Positions 15,580 through 24,253 of a DNA stretch of 64,000 bases are shown one piece after another (the stretch's first letter is position 1; each line of letters begins with the position of its first letter). The stretch is from Streptomyces sp. NBC_01267 (GTDB taxonomy: Bacteria > Actinomycetota > Actinomycetes > Streptomycetales > Streptomycetaceae), in assembly GCF_036241575.1 (NCBI RefSeq), contig NZ_CP108455.1:2680501-2744500 (forward strand). The letters run 5' to 3'. A program made the translations under genes and the position numbers. The notes under the pieces are model-generated. The model ran no database searches and was not told the DNA's origin. It worked only from the letters and a program-made list of their open reading frames with translations.

Positions 15580-17079
15580 CTACCCGACCGCCTCCGCACC
15601 GGGGCATTCGTCGTCGATCGGATCGTGGGCGAGCACCTCCGCGTCCGCCCGTGGGTCCCGGTCCGGCCGCCCCGCGTACGTCACGGCGAGCGCGACCACG
15701 AGATTCGCCGCCAGCGCGACGATCCCCGCGTTCACGCCCCACACCGGGTCGTGGTCGCTGAAGACGAACGCGCAGACCACGGCCACCCCGACCACCAGCC
15801 CGCTGCCCGCGCCGAGCAGCGTCAGCCGCCGCCAGACCAGCCCGAGCAGCAGCATCGGCAGGAGCTGCGCCATCCCCTCGTACGAGATGAGCGAGAGCCG
15901 TACGAGGGTGTTGGGCGCGGTGTACGTCAGCAGCAGCGCCAGCGCGCCCGCGACGACCACCACCACCTGGGACGCGCCCTTCTGCCGCTCGCGCCAGCGC
16001 GGGACGAGCGACAGCACGCTCCGCCCCCACATGGTCCCGATGACCAGCATGAAGATGGCCATCGGGACGATCGAGGAGAGCGCGGCGGCGACCCCGATGA
16101 TGCCCACGGCCCAGGCGGGCAGCGAGTCCGTCACCAGCTTGAAGAGCGCGAGGTTGGACTCGGCGCCGGTCAGGTGCGGCACGACGAACAGCGCGGCCAG
16201 GCCGAGGAACATCGGCACGAAGAGCAGCAGGTTGTAGGCGGGCAGCCAGACGGCGTTCTTCCGCAGGACCTCGGCGTTGCGCGCCCCGAGGTACCCGGCG
16301 ACGGTGGTCGGGAAGATCACGACGGTGAGCGAGTTGAGCAGCGAGGTGGTCACGTACCAGGCCTGGCCGAGGCCGCTGTCGCCGTGGCCGGGGAAGGTCA
16401 GCCAGTCGCTCTTCTCGGTGACCAGCCGGTCGAGGAAGGGCCCGTACCCGTCGAAGTAGTGCAGCGGGACGTAGCAGGCGAGGAAGGCGAGCGTCCCGAT
16501 GACGAGGGCGTCCTTGAGCACGGAGACCCAGGCGCTGCCCTTGAGCCCGCTGACCACGACGAAGCCGGTGGTGACGGCGAAGGCCACGAAGTAGGCCCAG
16601 TTCAGGCTGATCGCTCCGTACGAGATCGTCGAGACGACGACGCCCATGCCGGTGATCTGGAGCTGGATGTACGGCAGCAGGAAGACGGTGGCGAGGACGG
16701 CCACCACGGCGCCGAGCCAGGGTCTGCCGTACCGGTGGGCGATCATGTCGGTGATCCCGACGAGGCCGTGCTTGCGTGCGTACGCCCAGAGCATCGGCCC
16801 GACGACGTAGCCGAGGGCGTAGCCGCAGGACATGTACGCGACGACGTAGAGGACCGGGGCGCCGTAGTTGTAGCCCCAGCCCGCGGCGCCGAGGTAGCTG
16901 AAGCTGGTGTAGCCCTCCCCCGCCATCAGCACCCAGATGAAGACGGAGCCCAGGCTCCGCCCGCCGACGGACCACTCGGCGAGCCCGCCGCCCCGGCCGC
17001 CGCGGACGGCGACGAGCCCGAGGGCGACGGTGGCGACCATGAACACGGCGAAGATCGAGGTGGCGACGGTGGCGTTCAC
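15580..17079 (-). CDS. Sodium:solute symporter (SSS family)
   Basis: About 499-residue, 13-helix transporter of the SSS family (PutP/ActP/PanF group). It carries the family stretches GEGYTSFSYLGAAGWGYNYG near helix 2 and DMIAHRYGRPWLG. The start GTG 17079 overlaps the stop of the DUF3311 gene by 4 nt. DUF3311 small membrane proteins are common partners of SSS permeases, so the pair likely forms one uptake unit for an organic acid or amino acid with sodium. The sortase gene upstream is coupled to the same transcript. Confidence 0.9.
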   Translation of the reverse strand: MNATVATSIFAVFMVATVALGLVAVRGGRGGGLAEWSVGGRSLGSVFIWVLMAGEGYTSFSYLGAAGWGYNYGAPVLYVVAYMSCGYALGYVVGPMLWAYARKHGLVGITDMIAHRYGRPWLGAVVAVLATVFLLPYIQLQITGMGVVVSTISYGAISLNWAYFVAFAVTTGFVVVSGLKGSAWVSVLKDALVIGTLAFLACYVPLHYFDGYGPFLDRLVTEKSDWLTFPGHGDSGLGQAWYVTTSLLNSLTVVIFPTTVAGYLGARNAEVLRKNAVWLPAYNLLLFVPMFLGLAALFVVPHLTGAESNLALFKLVTDSLPAWAVGIIGVAAALSSIVPMAIFMLVIGTMWGRSVLSLVPRWRERQKGASQVVVVVAGALALLLTYTAPNTLVRLSLISYEGMAQLLPMLLLGLVWRRLTLLGAGSGLVVGVAVVCAFVFSDHDPVWGVNAGIVALAANLVVALAVTYAGRPDRDPRADAEVLAHDPIDDECPGAEAVG

Positions 17080-17321
17080 CGGCGGGCCCCCCGCCGGTCG
17101 GCGCGGTGGGTGAGCCAGACCGCGAAGGGGGTCACCACGGTCGCCCCGACCAGCCAGACGACGAGGAAGGGCAGCCCGAGGAAGACGGGATGCACACGGT
17201 TGACGAACGGCAGCGCCCCGAGGAACAGGACGAAGGGCGTGAGGAGCCACAGCAATTGAGGACGGCGTCTGAGCACGGCAGGAACTTTAGTGCCGCGACC
17301 GGCACTGGTTCCGACGGTCAT
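17076..17321 (-). CDS. DUF3311 small membrane protein, symporter partner
   Basis: 81 residues with two membrane helices: LLWLLTPFVLFLGALPFVN and FLVVWLVGATVVTPFAVWL. This two-helix layout with PFVNRVHPVFLGLPF between them is that of DUF3311. The ATG at 17321 overlaps the sortase stop (TCAT on the plus strand) and its stop overlaps the symporter start. It is probably an accessory subunit of the SSS transporter; a direct role is unproven. Confidence 0.82.
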   Translation of the reverse strand: MTVGTSAGRGTKVPAVLRRRPQLLWLLTPFVLFLGALPFVNRVHPVFLGLPFLVVWLVGATVVTPFAVWLTHRADRRGARR

Positions 17322-18130
17322 CGGGGCCGCACCGAGCGCAGCGTCGCCCAGATCGCGAGCCGGTAGCGGGAGGTGTACTCCGGGGTGCAGGTCGTCAGCG
17401 TCAGGTAATGACCCGGATTGCTGTACCCGTACTGCGGCCGGACCGTACTGCGCGGCACCGGGGCGATCACCCCGCTGTCGCGGGCGGAGGTCTGCGGGAG
17501 CCCCTTGTCGACGACGTACGTGTAGAGCGCGTCCTTCGTCTCGACGGTGACGGTGTCCCCGTGGTGCAGCCGGTTGATGTACCGGAAGGGCTCGCCGTGG
17601 GTGTTGCGGTGCCCGGCGAGCGCGAAGTTCCCGGCCTGGCCCGGTCCCGCGGTGTCGACGTAGTGGCCGACGTACCCCTTGTTGAGGACGTTCGCCTTGC
17701 TGACGCCCTGGGCGATCGGGGCGGTGATGCCGATGCGCGGGATGCGGATGACGGCGTACGCCTTGTCCCAGGCGGGGGCGGAGGTGCGGGCGGCCTGCCG
17801 GGTGGTGGAGCCGCCGGTGCCGGGCCGGGAGGAACCGGCGCCGTCCCGGGTACCGCCCGTACCGGTGGCGGTACCCGATGAGGGCGCGGGCGCCGGCGGC
17901 GCACCGCCTCCGTGGTCCCACTGCCGTTCCAGGGCCTGCACCTGGTGGGCCGCGTCCTGCCGGGCCTCCCGGTTGGTCCACCACAGCTGGTGCACGACGA
18001 ACAGCAGCACCACCAGTCCCAGGCTCACGGTCACCTCGGCCGAGGTCCACAGCCCGCGCGCGACCGCGACGCGGCGCCGGGACGCCCGCTGCTGCACCAC
18101 TACCCGCATCGGCTCTCGCACGGGGCGCAC
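17318..18130 (-). CDS. Class E sortase
   Basis: 270-residue membrane-anchored transpeptidase. One N-terminal helix (VSLGLVVLLFVVHQLWW) is followed by a coiled, Gly/Ser/Thr-rich linker (about residues 75-120) and the sortase domain. Catalytic residues are His in LAGHRNTHG, Cys in TLTTCTPEY and Arg in SRYRLAI. TLTTCTP and a preceding GVSKANVLNKG are typical of class E, the actinobacterial housekeeping-like class that cuts LAXTG. The LAXTG protein at 10937-12004 is the only obvious substrate in the window. It is the first gene of a coupled sortase/DUF3311/symporter transcript, an arrangement with no evident functional reason. Confidence 0.9.
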   Translation of the reverse strand: MRPVREPMRVVVQQRASRRRVAVARGLWTSAEVTVSLGLVVLLFVVHQLWWTNREARQDAAHQVQALERQWDHGGGAPPAPAPSSGTATGTGGTRDGAGSSRPGTGGSTTRQAARTSAPAWDKAYAVIRIPRIGITAPIAQGVSKANVLNKGYVGHYVDTAGPGQAGNFALAGHRNTHGEPFRYINRLHHGDTVTVETKDALYTYVVDKGLPQTSARDSGVIAPVPRSTVRPQYGYSNPGHYLTLTTCTPEYTSRYRLAIWATLRSVRPR

Positions 18131-18186
18131 GATAAGCGCTGGATCCGCAACTCTCCAGAGTCCCGCACGGCAGTACGGTGTGCAGC

Positions 18187-19185
18187 ATGCGTCCCGACAC
18201 TCCTGCTGACCACCACGCCGAAGCCGAGCGCCTGCTGCGCACCGCGGCGCAGTACCCGGAGGACCAGGAACCGCTGCTGCTCCAGGCCGCGGCCCACCTG
18301 GAACTGGCCGGTGACCGCGCCCGTGCCACCACGCTCTACGGCCAGTTGCTCGCGGCCCCGGCCGAGAACCTCGCCCTGGTCAAAGCCCTGCACGCGGCCA
18401 ACCTCTGGGAGTACGGCCACGAGGCCGAAGCCCGCGCCATGATCGACGGCATCCGCGCCTCCACCCCGCAGGACCCGGCCCCCTGGGCCATCGTCGCGGA
18501 GACCCTGGAGGCGCACGACGAACTCGACGCGGCCCACGCCACCTTCACCAAGGCGCTGACCCTGCTGGTCGACCCGTCGGAGGAAGTCCCTTACGCGGCC
18601 CGGGCCCTGCTCACCGGCCGCCACCGGGTCAGCCGCGCGCTGGGCAAGCAGCACGACGAGTGGGACGCCCTCGCGGACCGCCTGCACACCGGTGACATCG
18701 GCCTCGACGAGCTGCACGACCCGAAGCGGCTGTGGGCCCTCGGCTCGAACGACCCGGCGGTGCTGCGCGCCGAAATCGCTCGCTTGCAGGCGGAGTTGGG
18801 CTCGTACCGGGCCGCGCTGTCCCGGCCGTTCCCGGTGGCGGTGCTGTACTGGCCGGCGGCCGAGTTCGCCGAACTCCTGGCGGCGTACCCGGCGCTGGAG
18901 CCGGAGTACCCGTCCCACGCCACGCATCTGACCCGGATCGAGTCGGCGCTGCGGGAGCTGTCCGCGGGCGGCACGACGAACCTGGGCATCGTGACGGGGA
19001 ACGTCCCGTCGTACGAGGCGTTCGCGGCGTCGGAGTCCGCGTCCCCCTCGGACACCGATCTGCTGCCGCAGTACGCGACCATTCTCGCGGCGCGGGGCCG
19101 GGCCACGTCCTGGCCGCCCGCGCGCAACGCGGCCTGCTGGTGCGGGTCGGGGACCGCGTACCGGGACTGCCACGGGGCAGCCTGA
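18187..19185 (+). CDS. SEC-C metal-binding, TPR-like protein
   Basis: About 332 residues, cytoplasmic. The N-terminal half is helical with TPR-like character (HAEAERLLRTAAQYP, LLLQAAAHLELAGDRARATTLYGQLL). The last 15 residues form a SEC-C zinc motif: C-W-C-G-S-G-x8-C-H-G, as at the C-terminus of SecA. The ATG at 18187 is preferred over GTG at 18178 because it follows the usual spacing from AG-rich bases, but both are possible. SEC-C proteins may bind ribosomal protein or SecB-like partners; the role of this group is not known. Confidence 0.8.
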   Translation: MRPDTPADHHAEAERLLRTAAQYPEDQEPLLLQAAAHLELAGDRARATTLYGQLLAAPAENLALVKALHAANLWEYGHEAEARAMIDGIRASTPQDPAPWAIVAETLEAHDELDAAHATFTKALTLLVDPSEEVPYAARALLTGRHRVSRALGKQHDEWDALADRLHTGDIGLDELHDPKRLWALGSNDPAVLRAEIARLQAELGSYRAALSRPFPVAVLYWPAAEFAELLAAYPALEPEYPSHATHLTRIESALRELSAGGTTNLGIVTGNVPSYEAFAASESASPSDTDLLPQYATILAARGRATSWPPARNAACWCGSGTAYRDCHGAA

Positions 19186-19330
19186 CGAGCAGGCTCGCCA
19201 CCCGCGGTCAACTCCCGTGCGGTGGCGGCCTGTTCAGGTCCCGGTCGGTCAACGGGCCGACCGGGCTGGCATATGCGGACGGCATATGAACATTCTGTGC
19301 CTACCCGTGATCCAGACCCTTACACCTGTG

Positions 19331-19354
19331 CTGTTGTTCACCATTGAACAACAG
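19331..19354. promoter_or_regulatory. Inverted repeat upstream of the hydrolase/betaine transporter operon
   Basis: Perfect 10-bp arms CTGTTGTTCA (19331-19340) and TGAACAACAG (19345-19354) with loop CCAT. It lies 59 nt before the CocE-like start in a 228-nt gap of clearly lower GC than its surroundings. No run of T follows, so an operator is more likely than a terminator. A TAGGGT at 19400-19405 could be the -10 element. Confidence 0.6.
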
Positions 19355-19413
19355 CGATTTACCCAGGCATTCGGGACAAGTCGGCACGTCGTGCTCCTCT
19401 AGGGTCCGGGAGC

Positions 19414-21504
19414 ATGAGCACTGCCATCACCCCCCGAACCACCGCACAGCACCCCGTACCCGACCGCGTGCAGCACCCCGTACGCGTCCTGCGCCACGTC
19501 TGGATCCCGCTCAAGGACGGCACCCGCCTCGCCGCCCGCATCTGGCTCCCGGCCGACGCCGAAGGGCCCGTGCCCGCCGTCCTGGAGTACATCCCGTACC
19601 GGAAGAACGACGGCACCGCGGCCCGTGACGTGACCCTGCACGCCCCGTTCGCACGGGCCGGTTACGCCGCGGTGCGGGTCGACTGCCGGGGCAGCGGTGA
19701 CTCAGGGGGCGTCATGCTCGACGAGTACCACGCCACCGAACTGTCCGACGCCCTCGAAGTCCTCGCCTGGATCGAGGAACAGGACTGGTCCGACGGCCAG
19801 GTGGCCATCATCGGCAAGTCCTGGGGCGGCTTCAACGGCCTCCAGATCGCCGCGCTCGAACCGCCGCAGCTGCGCTGCATCGTCACCGTCTGCTCCACCG
19901 ACGACCGGTACGCCGACGACGTGCACTACGCGGGCGGCTCGCTCCTCGCCTCCGAGATGCTGCCCTGGGCGGCGACGATGCTCGCGTACAACGCCCGCCC
20001 CGGCGACCCGGCCGTACTCGGCGAGTCCTGGCGCCAGGAGTGGCTGGACCGGCTGGAGCAGACCGTCCCGTACGCCGAGGAGTGGGTGACCCACCAGCGC
20101 CGGGACGCCTACTGGCAGCACGGCTCCGTCTGCGAGGACTACGCGGCCATCAAGGTCCCGGTCTACGCGGTCGGCGGCTGGCTCGACCAGTACCGCGGCG
20201 CCGTCTTCCGCCTCATGGAGAACCTGGACGTCCCGGCCAAGGCGATGCTCGGCCCGTGGGCGCACACCTACCCCCACCAGGCCGAACCCGGCCCGGCGAT
20301 GGACTTCCAGGGCGAGTGCGTGCGCTGGTTCGACCACTGGATGGGCGGCGTCGCCACCGGCATCATGGACGAACCGGCCGTCCGCGCCTGGATGCCCGAC
20401 CCCACCCCGGTCGGCTCCGACCTCGACGTACGCCCCGGCCGCTGGGTCGGCGAGCCGTCCTGGCCCGCGCCCGGCATCGAGGCCCGCGCGATACCGCTGA
20501 CCGAACTCGGCGGCGACAGCACGAACACGGGCAACGGCGACGGGGGTGGCAGCGATGGCGGCAGCACCGCCGTGCTCCGCTCGCCGCTCGCGCTCGGCTC
20601 GACCGGCGGTGACTTCCTGAAGTTCGGCGACGTGCCCGGCCAGTACGCGGACCAGGCCCCCGACGACGGCCGCTCGCACACCTTCACCGGGCCGCCGCTG
20701 ACCGAGCAGCTGGAGATCCTCGGCGTCCCCGAGGTCACGCTCCGCGTCACCAGCGACCGCCCGCAGGCCCAACTCGCCGTCCGGCTCTGCGAGGTCGCCC
20801 CCGACGGCAGCTCCAAGCTGGTCACCACCGGCCTCCTCAACCTCACCCACCGCGACGGCCACACCGACCCGCAGCCCCTGGAACCGGGCCGCGCGTACGA
20901 GGTGACGGTCCCGCTCTTCGGCATCGGCCACGCCTTCGCGGCCGGCAACCGCGTCCGGATCTCCGTCTCCGCCTCCCTGTGGCCGTGGGTCTGGCCGTCC
21001 CCCGAGGTGGTGGCCCTGGACCTCGACACCTCGTACGGCACGCTGACCCTGCCGGTCCGTGCGCCGCGCCCCGCCGAGGAGGCGGCGCTGCGCCCGTACG
21101 GCCCGCCGCGCGGGGTTCCGCCGCACAGCATCGAGTCGGTGGGCATACCCGGCGACCGCAAGGTCAGCCACGACGTCGAGACCGGCGAGCAGATCATCGT
21201 GACCACGCCCGCCGACGGCACCATGACCGACCACACCGACGGACTCACCCGCACCGGCAGCGACCTCAACCGTTTCCGGATCGTCGAGGGGGACCCGCTG
21301 TCCGCGACGGTGGAGAGCGACCGCGAGGAGTCCATCTGCCGCGGTGCGTGGGCGACGCGGGTGCGCACCCACTCCCGGATGACCGCCGACGCCACCGACT
21401 TCTGCGTGGTCAACGAGCTGTCCGCGTACGAGGGCGCCGGCGAGGCCGAGCGGGAGATCTTCACCCGGACCTGGTCCTTCACCGTCCCCCGGGACCAGGT
21501 GTGA
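19414..21504 (+). CDS. CocE/NonD-family hydrolase (X-Pro dipeptidyl-peptidase S15 type)
   Basis: 696-residue alpha/beta hydrolase of esters or acyl-peptides. The N-terminal catalytic domain has GKSWGGF (nucleophile Ser), GGWLDQY (Asp) and GPWAHTYPH (His). An XPD C-terminal jelly-roll domain (about residues 390-600) follows, with LGVPEVTLRVTSDRPQAQL. There is no signal peptide, so it is probably cytoplasmic. Its stop overlaps the GTG start of the betaine-type binding protein by 4 nt, so hydrolase and importer are made together. This suggests that it releases or modifies a substrate linked to the transported quaternary amine; that is inference. A Gly/Asp/Ser-rich insert lies at residues 370-390. 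Confidence 0.88.
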   Translation: MSTAITPRTTAQHPVPDRVQHPVRVLRHVWIPLKDGTRLAARIWLPADAEGPVPAVLEYIPYRKNDGTAARDVTLHAPFARAGYAAVRVDCRGSGDSGGVMLDEYHATELSDALEVLAWIEEQDWSDGQVAIIGKSWGGFNGLQIAALEPPQLRCIVTVCSTDDRYADDVHYAGGSLLASEMLPWAATMLAYNARPGDPAVLGESWRQEWLDRLEQTVPYAEEWVTHQRRDAYWQHGSVCEDYAAIKVPVYAVGGWLDQYRGAVFRLMENLDVPAKAMLGPWAHTYPHQAEPGPAMDFQGECVRWFDHWMGGVATGIMDEPAVRAWMPDPTPVGSDLDVRPGRWVGEPSWPAPGIEARAIPLTELGGDSTNTGNGDGGGSDGGSTAVLRSPLALGSTGGDFLKFGDVPGQYADQAPDDGRSHTFTGPPLTEQLEILGVPEVTLRVTSDRPQAQLAVRLCEVAPDGSSKLVTTGLLNLTHRDGHTDPQPLEPGRAYEVTVPLFGIGHAFAAGNRVRISVSASLWPWVWPSPEVVALDLDTSYGTLTLPVRAPRPAEEAALRPYGPPRGVPPHSIESVGIPGDRKVSHDVETGEQIIVTTPADGTMTDHTDGLTRTGSDLNRFRIVEGDPLSATVESDREESICRGAWATRVRTHSRMTADATDFCVVNELSAYEGAGEAEREIFTRTWSFTVPRDQV

Positions 21505-22427
21505 GGCGCCGTACGCCGGGCCGCCGCCCGGTGCGGGTGCTGGCCGCCGGGCTGCTGGCCTTCGTGTCGTTCGCCGTCCTGTCGGGCTGCGGCAGCGCCG
21601 CGTCCGTCGGCGGCGGGAAACCGACCGTGGTCATCGGGGCCAAGCAGTTCACCGAGCAGTGGATCATCGGCGAGCTGTACAAGCAGGCGCTGACCGACGC
21701 CGGTTACCACGTCGAGCTGAAGTCGAACATCGGCTCCACCACCATCATCGACGGCGCCCTCACCTCGGGGCAGATCGACCTGTACCCCGAGTACACGGGC
21801 GTGATCCTCCAGGTGCTGGCCAGGAGCAAGTCCGTACCGCACACCGCCGCCGAGACGTTCCGCCAGGCCAAGGCGTACCAGGAGACGCGCGGTCTGACGA
21901 TGCTGCCGCCGACGCCCTTCCAGAACCGCAACGCGGTCGCCGTGAAGCCCGCGTTCGCGAAGAAGTACGGGCTGAAGACCATCAGCGACCTGAAGAAGGC
22001 GGACCATGTCGTCTTCGCCGAGTACCCGGACAACATGGAGGGCGCGCTCGGCTACAAGGACATGGTGCGGTCGTACGGCCTCCCCAACACCTCGGTGAAG
22101 ACCCTCAACATCGGCCTTCAGTACCCCGCGCTCGACCACGGCCAGGTCGACGCGGCCGACGTGTTCACCACCGACCCGCAGCTGGCCCGCGGTGGTTACA
22201 CCATCCTTGAGGACACCCAGGGCTATTACGGCTTCCAGAACGTGGCCCCCGTCCTGCGCAAGGGCGTGCAGGAGGAGCAGGGCCCCGGCTTCGCCAAGGT
22301 GCTGAACCAGGTGGACGCGCTCCTCACGGACCAGGCGATCCGCGAGATGAACCGGGGGGTCGACACCGTTCGGCTCGCCCCGTCCGAGGTCGCCGCGAAG
22401 TTCCTGAAGGCCAACGACATCCGCTGA
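21501..22427 (+). CDS. Glycine betaine/proline-type ABC transporter substrate-binding lipoprotein
   Basis: 308-residue solute receptor of the OpuC/OsmF (QAT) class. It starts at GTG 21501 inside the preceding stop. The basic start and hydrophobic core lead to lipobox VLSGCGS, so it is a lipoprotein. The fold begins VVIGAKQFTEQWIIGELYKQAL, and DLYPEYTG is the conserved ligand-site segment of the family; later GLQYPALDHGQVDAADVFTTD. It delivers betaine, choline, carnitine or a similar compatible solute to the two permeases downstream. Confidence 0.9.
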   Translation: MRRRTPGRRPVRVLAAGLLAFVSFAVLSGCGSAASVGGGKPTVVIGAKQFTEQWIIGELYKQALTDAGYHVELKSNIGSTTIIDGALTSGQIDLYPEYTGVILQVLARSKSVPHTAAETFRQAKAYQETRGLTMLPPTPFQNRNAVAVKPAFAKKYGLKTISDLKKADHVVFAEYPDNMEGALGYKDMVRSYGLPNTSVKTLNIGLQYPALDHGQVDAADVFTTDPQLARGGYTILEDTQGYYGFQNVAPVLRKGVQEEQGPGFAKVLNQVDALLTDQAIREMNRGVDTVRLAPSEVAAKFLKANDIR

Positions 22428-22499
22428 CGGGGCCGCCCCGGCCACTGCGAGCCGGGCGCCCTCGCCCGTACCCATGCCCATGCCCAGGAGAAACTCCCC

Positions 22500-23546
22500 A
22501 TGAGCCAGGAAAGCCGTCACGTCTCCCGCTCCGCACCGGAGGCTGTCCGTACCACCCTTGCGGGCGCCACCGCGGGCGCCGCCCCCACCGCGCAGGAGAT
22601 CGTCTTCGACCATGTGGTCAAGACGTACCCCAACTCCCCCTCCCCCGCGGTCGACGACCTGTCGCTGACCGTTCCCGCAGGCGAGATCTGCGTCCTGCTC
22701 GGCCCGTCCGGCAGCGGCAAGACGACCGCGCTGATGATGGTGAACCGGCTGGCCGAACCGACCGGCGGCGACATCCGCATCGGCGACCGCTCCATCCGCG
22801 ATCTCGACCCGATCCAGCTGCGCCGCTCCATCGGCTACGTCATCCAGCAGACGGGCCTCTTCCCTCACCTCTCGATCGCCGCCAACATCGCGACCGTCCC
22901 GAAGGTCCTCGGCTGGGACAAGAAGCGCATCAAGGACCGGGTGGCGGAACTCCTCGACCTGGTCGGCCTGCCGGTGGCGGAGTACGGGTCGCGCTACCCG
23001 GCGCAGCTCTCCGGCGGCCAGCGCCAGCGCGTCGGCATCGCCCGCGCGCTCGCGGCCGATCCCCCCGTGATGCTGATGGACGAGCCGTTCGGCGCGCTCG
23101 ACCCCATCACCCGTGAGCACGTGCAGGACGAGTTCCTGGCGCTGCACGCGCGCATCCGCAAGACCGTGATCTTCGTGAGCCACGACATCGACGAGGCCGT
23201 GAAGATGGGCGACCGCGTCGCGATCCTCCGCGAGGGCGGCAAGCTCGCCCAGTACGACACCCCGCAGACGCTGCTGCAGAAGCCGGCCGACGACTTCGTC
23301 GCCCGCTTCGTCGGCGCGGACCGGGGCCTGAAGCGGCTGTCCCTGATACGCCTCCGCGACCTGGACCTGACACCGGACCCCACCGGCTCGCCCGAGCTGC
23401 CCGCCCTCCCCGGCGATGCCACGCTCCGTTCCGCGCTCTCCCTGATGGTGGCCGAGGGCACCGACGCCGTACGGGTCACCGGGGACGACGGCGCGGTCCT
23501 CGGCACCGCCTCGCTGGACGCCGTACGGAAGGCGGGCACGGCATGA
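22500..23546 (+). CDS. Glycine betaine/proline-type ABC transporter ATP-binding protein
   Basis: 348-residue importer ATPase. Motifs: Walker A GPSGSGKTTA, Q-loop VIQQTGLFPH, signature LSGGQRQR, Walker B VMLMDEPFGALD, H-loop VSHDID. LSIAANIATVPKVLGWDK is typical of OpuCA/ProV-like proteins. The C-terminal 80 residues resemble a shortened CBS-type regulatory region. An AGGAG ribosome site is 8 nt before the ATG. It overlaps the next permease by 4 nt. Confidence 0.92.
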   Translation: MSQESRHVSRSAPEAVRTTLAGATAGAAPTAQEIVFDHVVKTYPNSPSPAVDDLSLTVPAGEICVLLGPSGSGKTTALMMVNRLAEPTGGDIRIGDRSIRDLDPIQLRRSIGYVIQQTGLFPHLSIAANIATVPKVLGWDKKRIKDRVAELLDLVGLPVAEYGSRYPAQLSGGQRQRVGIARALAADPPVMLMDEPFGALDPITREHVQDEFLALHARIRKTVIFVSHDIDEAVKMGDRVAILREGGKLAQYDTPQTLLQKPADDFVARFVGADRGLKRLSLIRLRDLDLTPDPTGSPELPALPGDATLRSALSLMVAEGTDAVRVTGDDGAVLGTASLDAVRKAGTA

Positions 23547-24253
23547 GCGTCAGCCCGGTCATCCCCGACTACGGGGACCCCTCCACCTGCGTCGCGAACA
23601 ACTCCACGTTCTGCGCGGACTGGTTCTCCGACCACTGGTCCACCCTCTTCTGGCCCGCGCTGGTCCAGCACATCGAGCTGACCGTGGCCGCCGTCGCCAT
23701 CGGTTTCGTGATCGCCTTCCTGATGGCCGTACTGGCCCACTTCCAGGGCTGGTTCGCGATGCCCGCCTCCGCGGTGTCGTCGTTCCTCTACACCGTGCCG
23801 CCGCTGGCGCTCTTCCAACTCCTGGTGCCGGTCACCGGGTTCTCCGTACTCACGGTGGAGATCGCCCTCGTCGCGTACAGCCTCTACCTGCTCTTCACCA
23901 CGATCCTGACGGGGCTGCGCGAAGTACCCGAGGACGCGGTACGGGCGGCGCGCGGCATGGGCCTCACCCGGCGGCAGATCCTCTTCAAGGTCGAACTGCC
24001 CATGTCCCTGCCGTCGTTGATCTCCGGGCTGCGGGTGACGACGGTCATGACGATCGGCACGGTCGCCATCGCCGCGTACGTCATCGACTCGGGCCTCGGC
24101 TCGCTGATCCTCAAGGCGCTCCAGTCACCGTTCAACACCCAGTTCATCGGCGCGGGCGCCCTCGCGGTCGCCCTGGCCCTGTCCGCGGACGGGCTGCTGG
24201 TACTCGCCGGACGGCTGCTCACCCCGTGGGCCCGGAGCAGGAAGGCCGCGTAA
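23543..24253 (+). CDS. Betaine-type ABC transporter permease 1
   Basis: 236-residue membrane subunit with five to six helices. The EAA loop is VRAARGMGLTRRQILFKVELPMSLP, whose RGMG core is standard for QAT permeases. The N-terminus has an extended external segment containing two cysteines (STCVANNSTFCADW), an unusual potential disulfide loop. ATGA overlap with the ATPase upstream and direct abutment with the second permease show an operon. Confidence 0.9.
   Translation: MSVSPVIPDYGDPSTCVANNSTFCADWFSDHWSTLFWPALVQHIELTVAAVAIGFVIAFLMAVLAHFQGWFAMPASAVSSFLYTVPPLALFQLLVPVTGFSVLTVEIALVAYSLYLLFTTILTGLREVPEDAVRAARGMGLTRRQILFKVELPMSLPSLISGLRVTTVMTIGTVAIAAYVIDSGLGSLILKALQSPFNTQFIGAGALAVALALSADGLLVLAGRLLTPWARSRKAA

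Noticed and set aside
15154..17259. A 701-codon plus-strand open frame opposite the YidC/DUF6412/symporter region
   Set aside because: Complement of the symporter gene; Asp/His/Gly-rich translation without domain signs.
20268..23183. A 971-codon open frame on the minus strand across the hydrolase, binding-protein and ATPase genes
   Set aside because: It is the complement of three clear genes with intact family motifs; long antisense frames are usual at this GC content, and its translation is low-complexity and matches no family.
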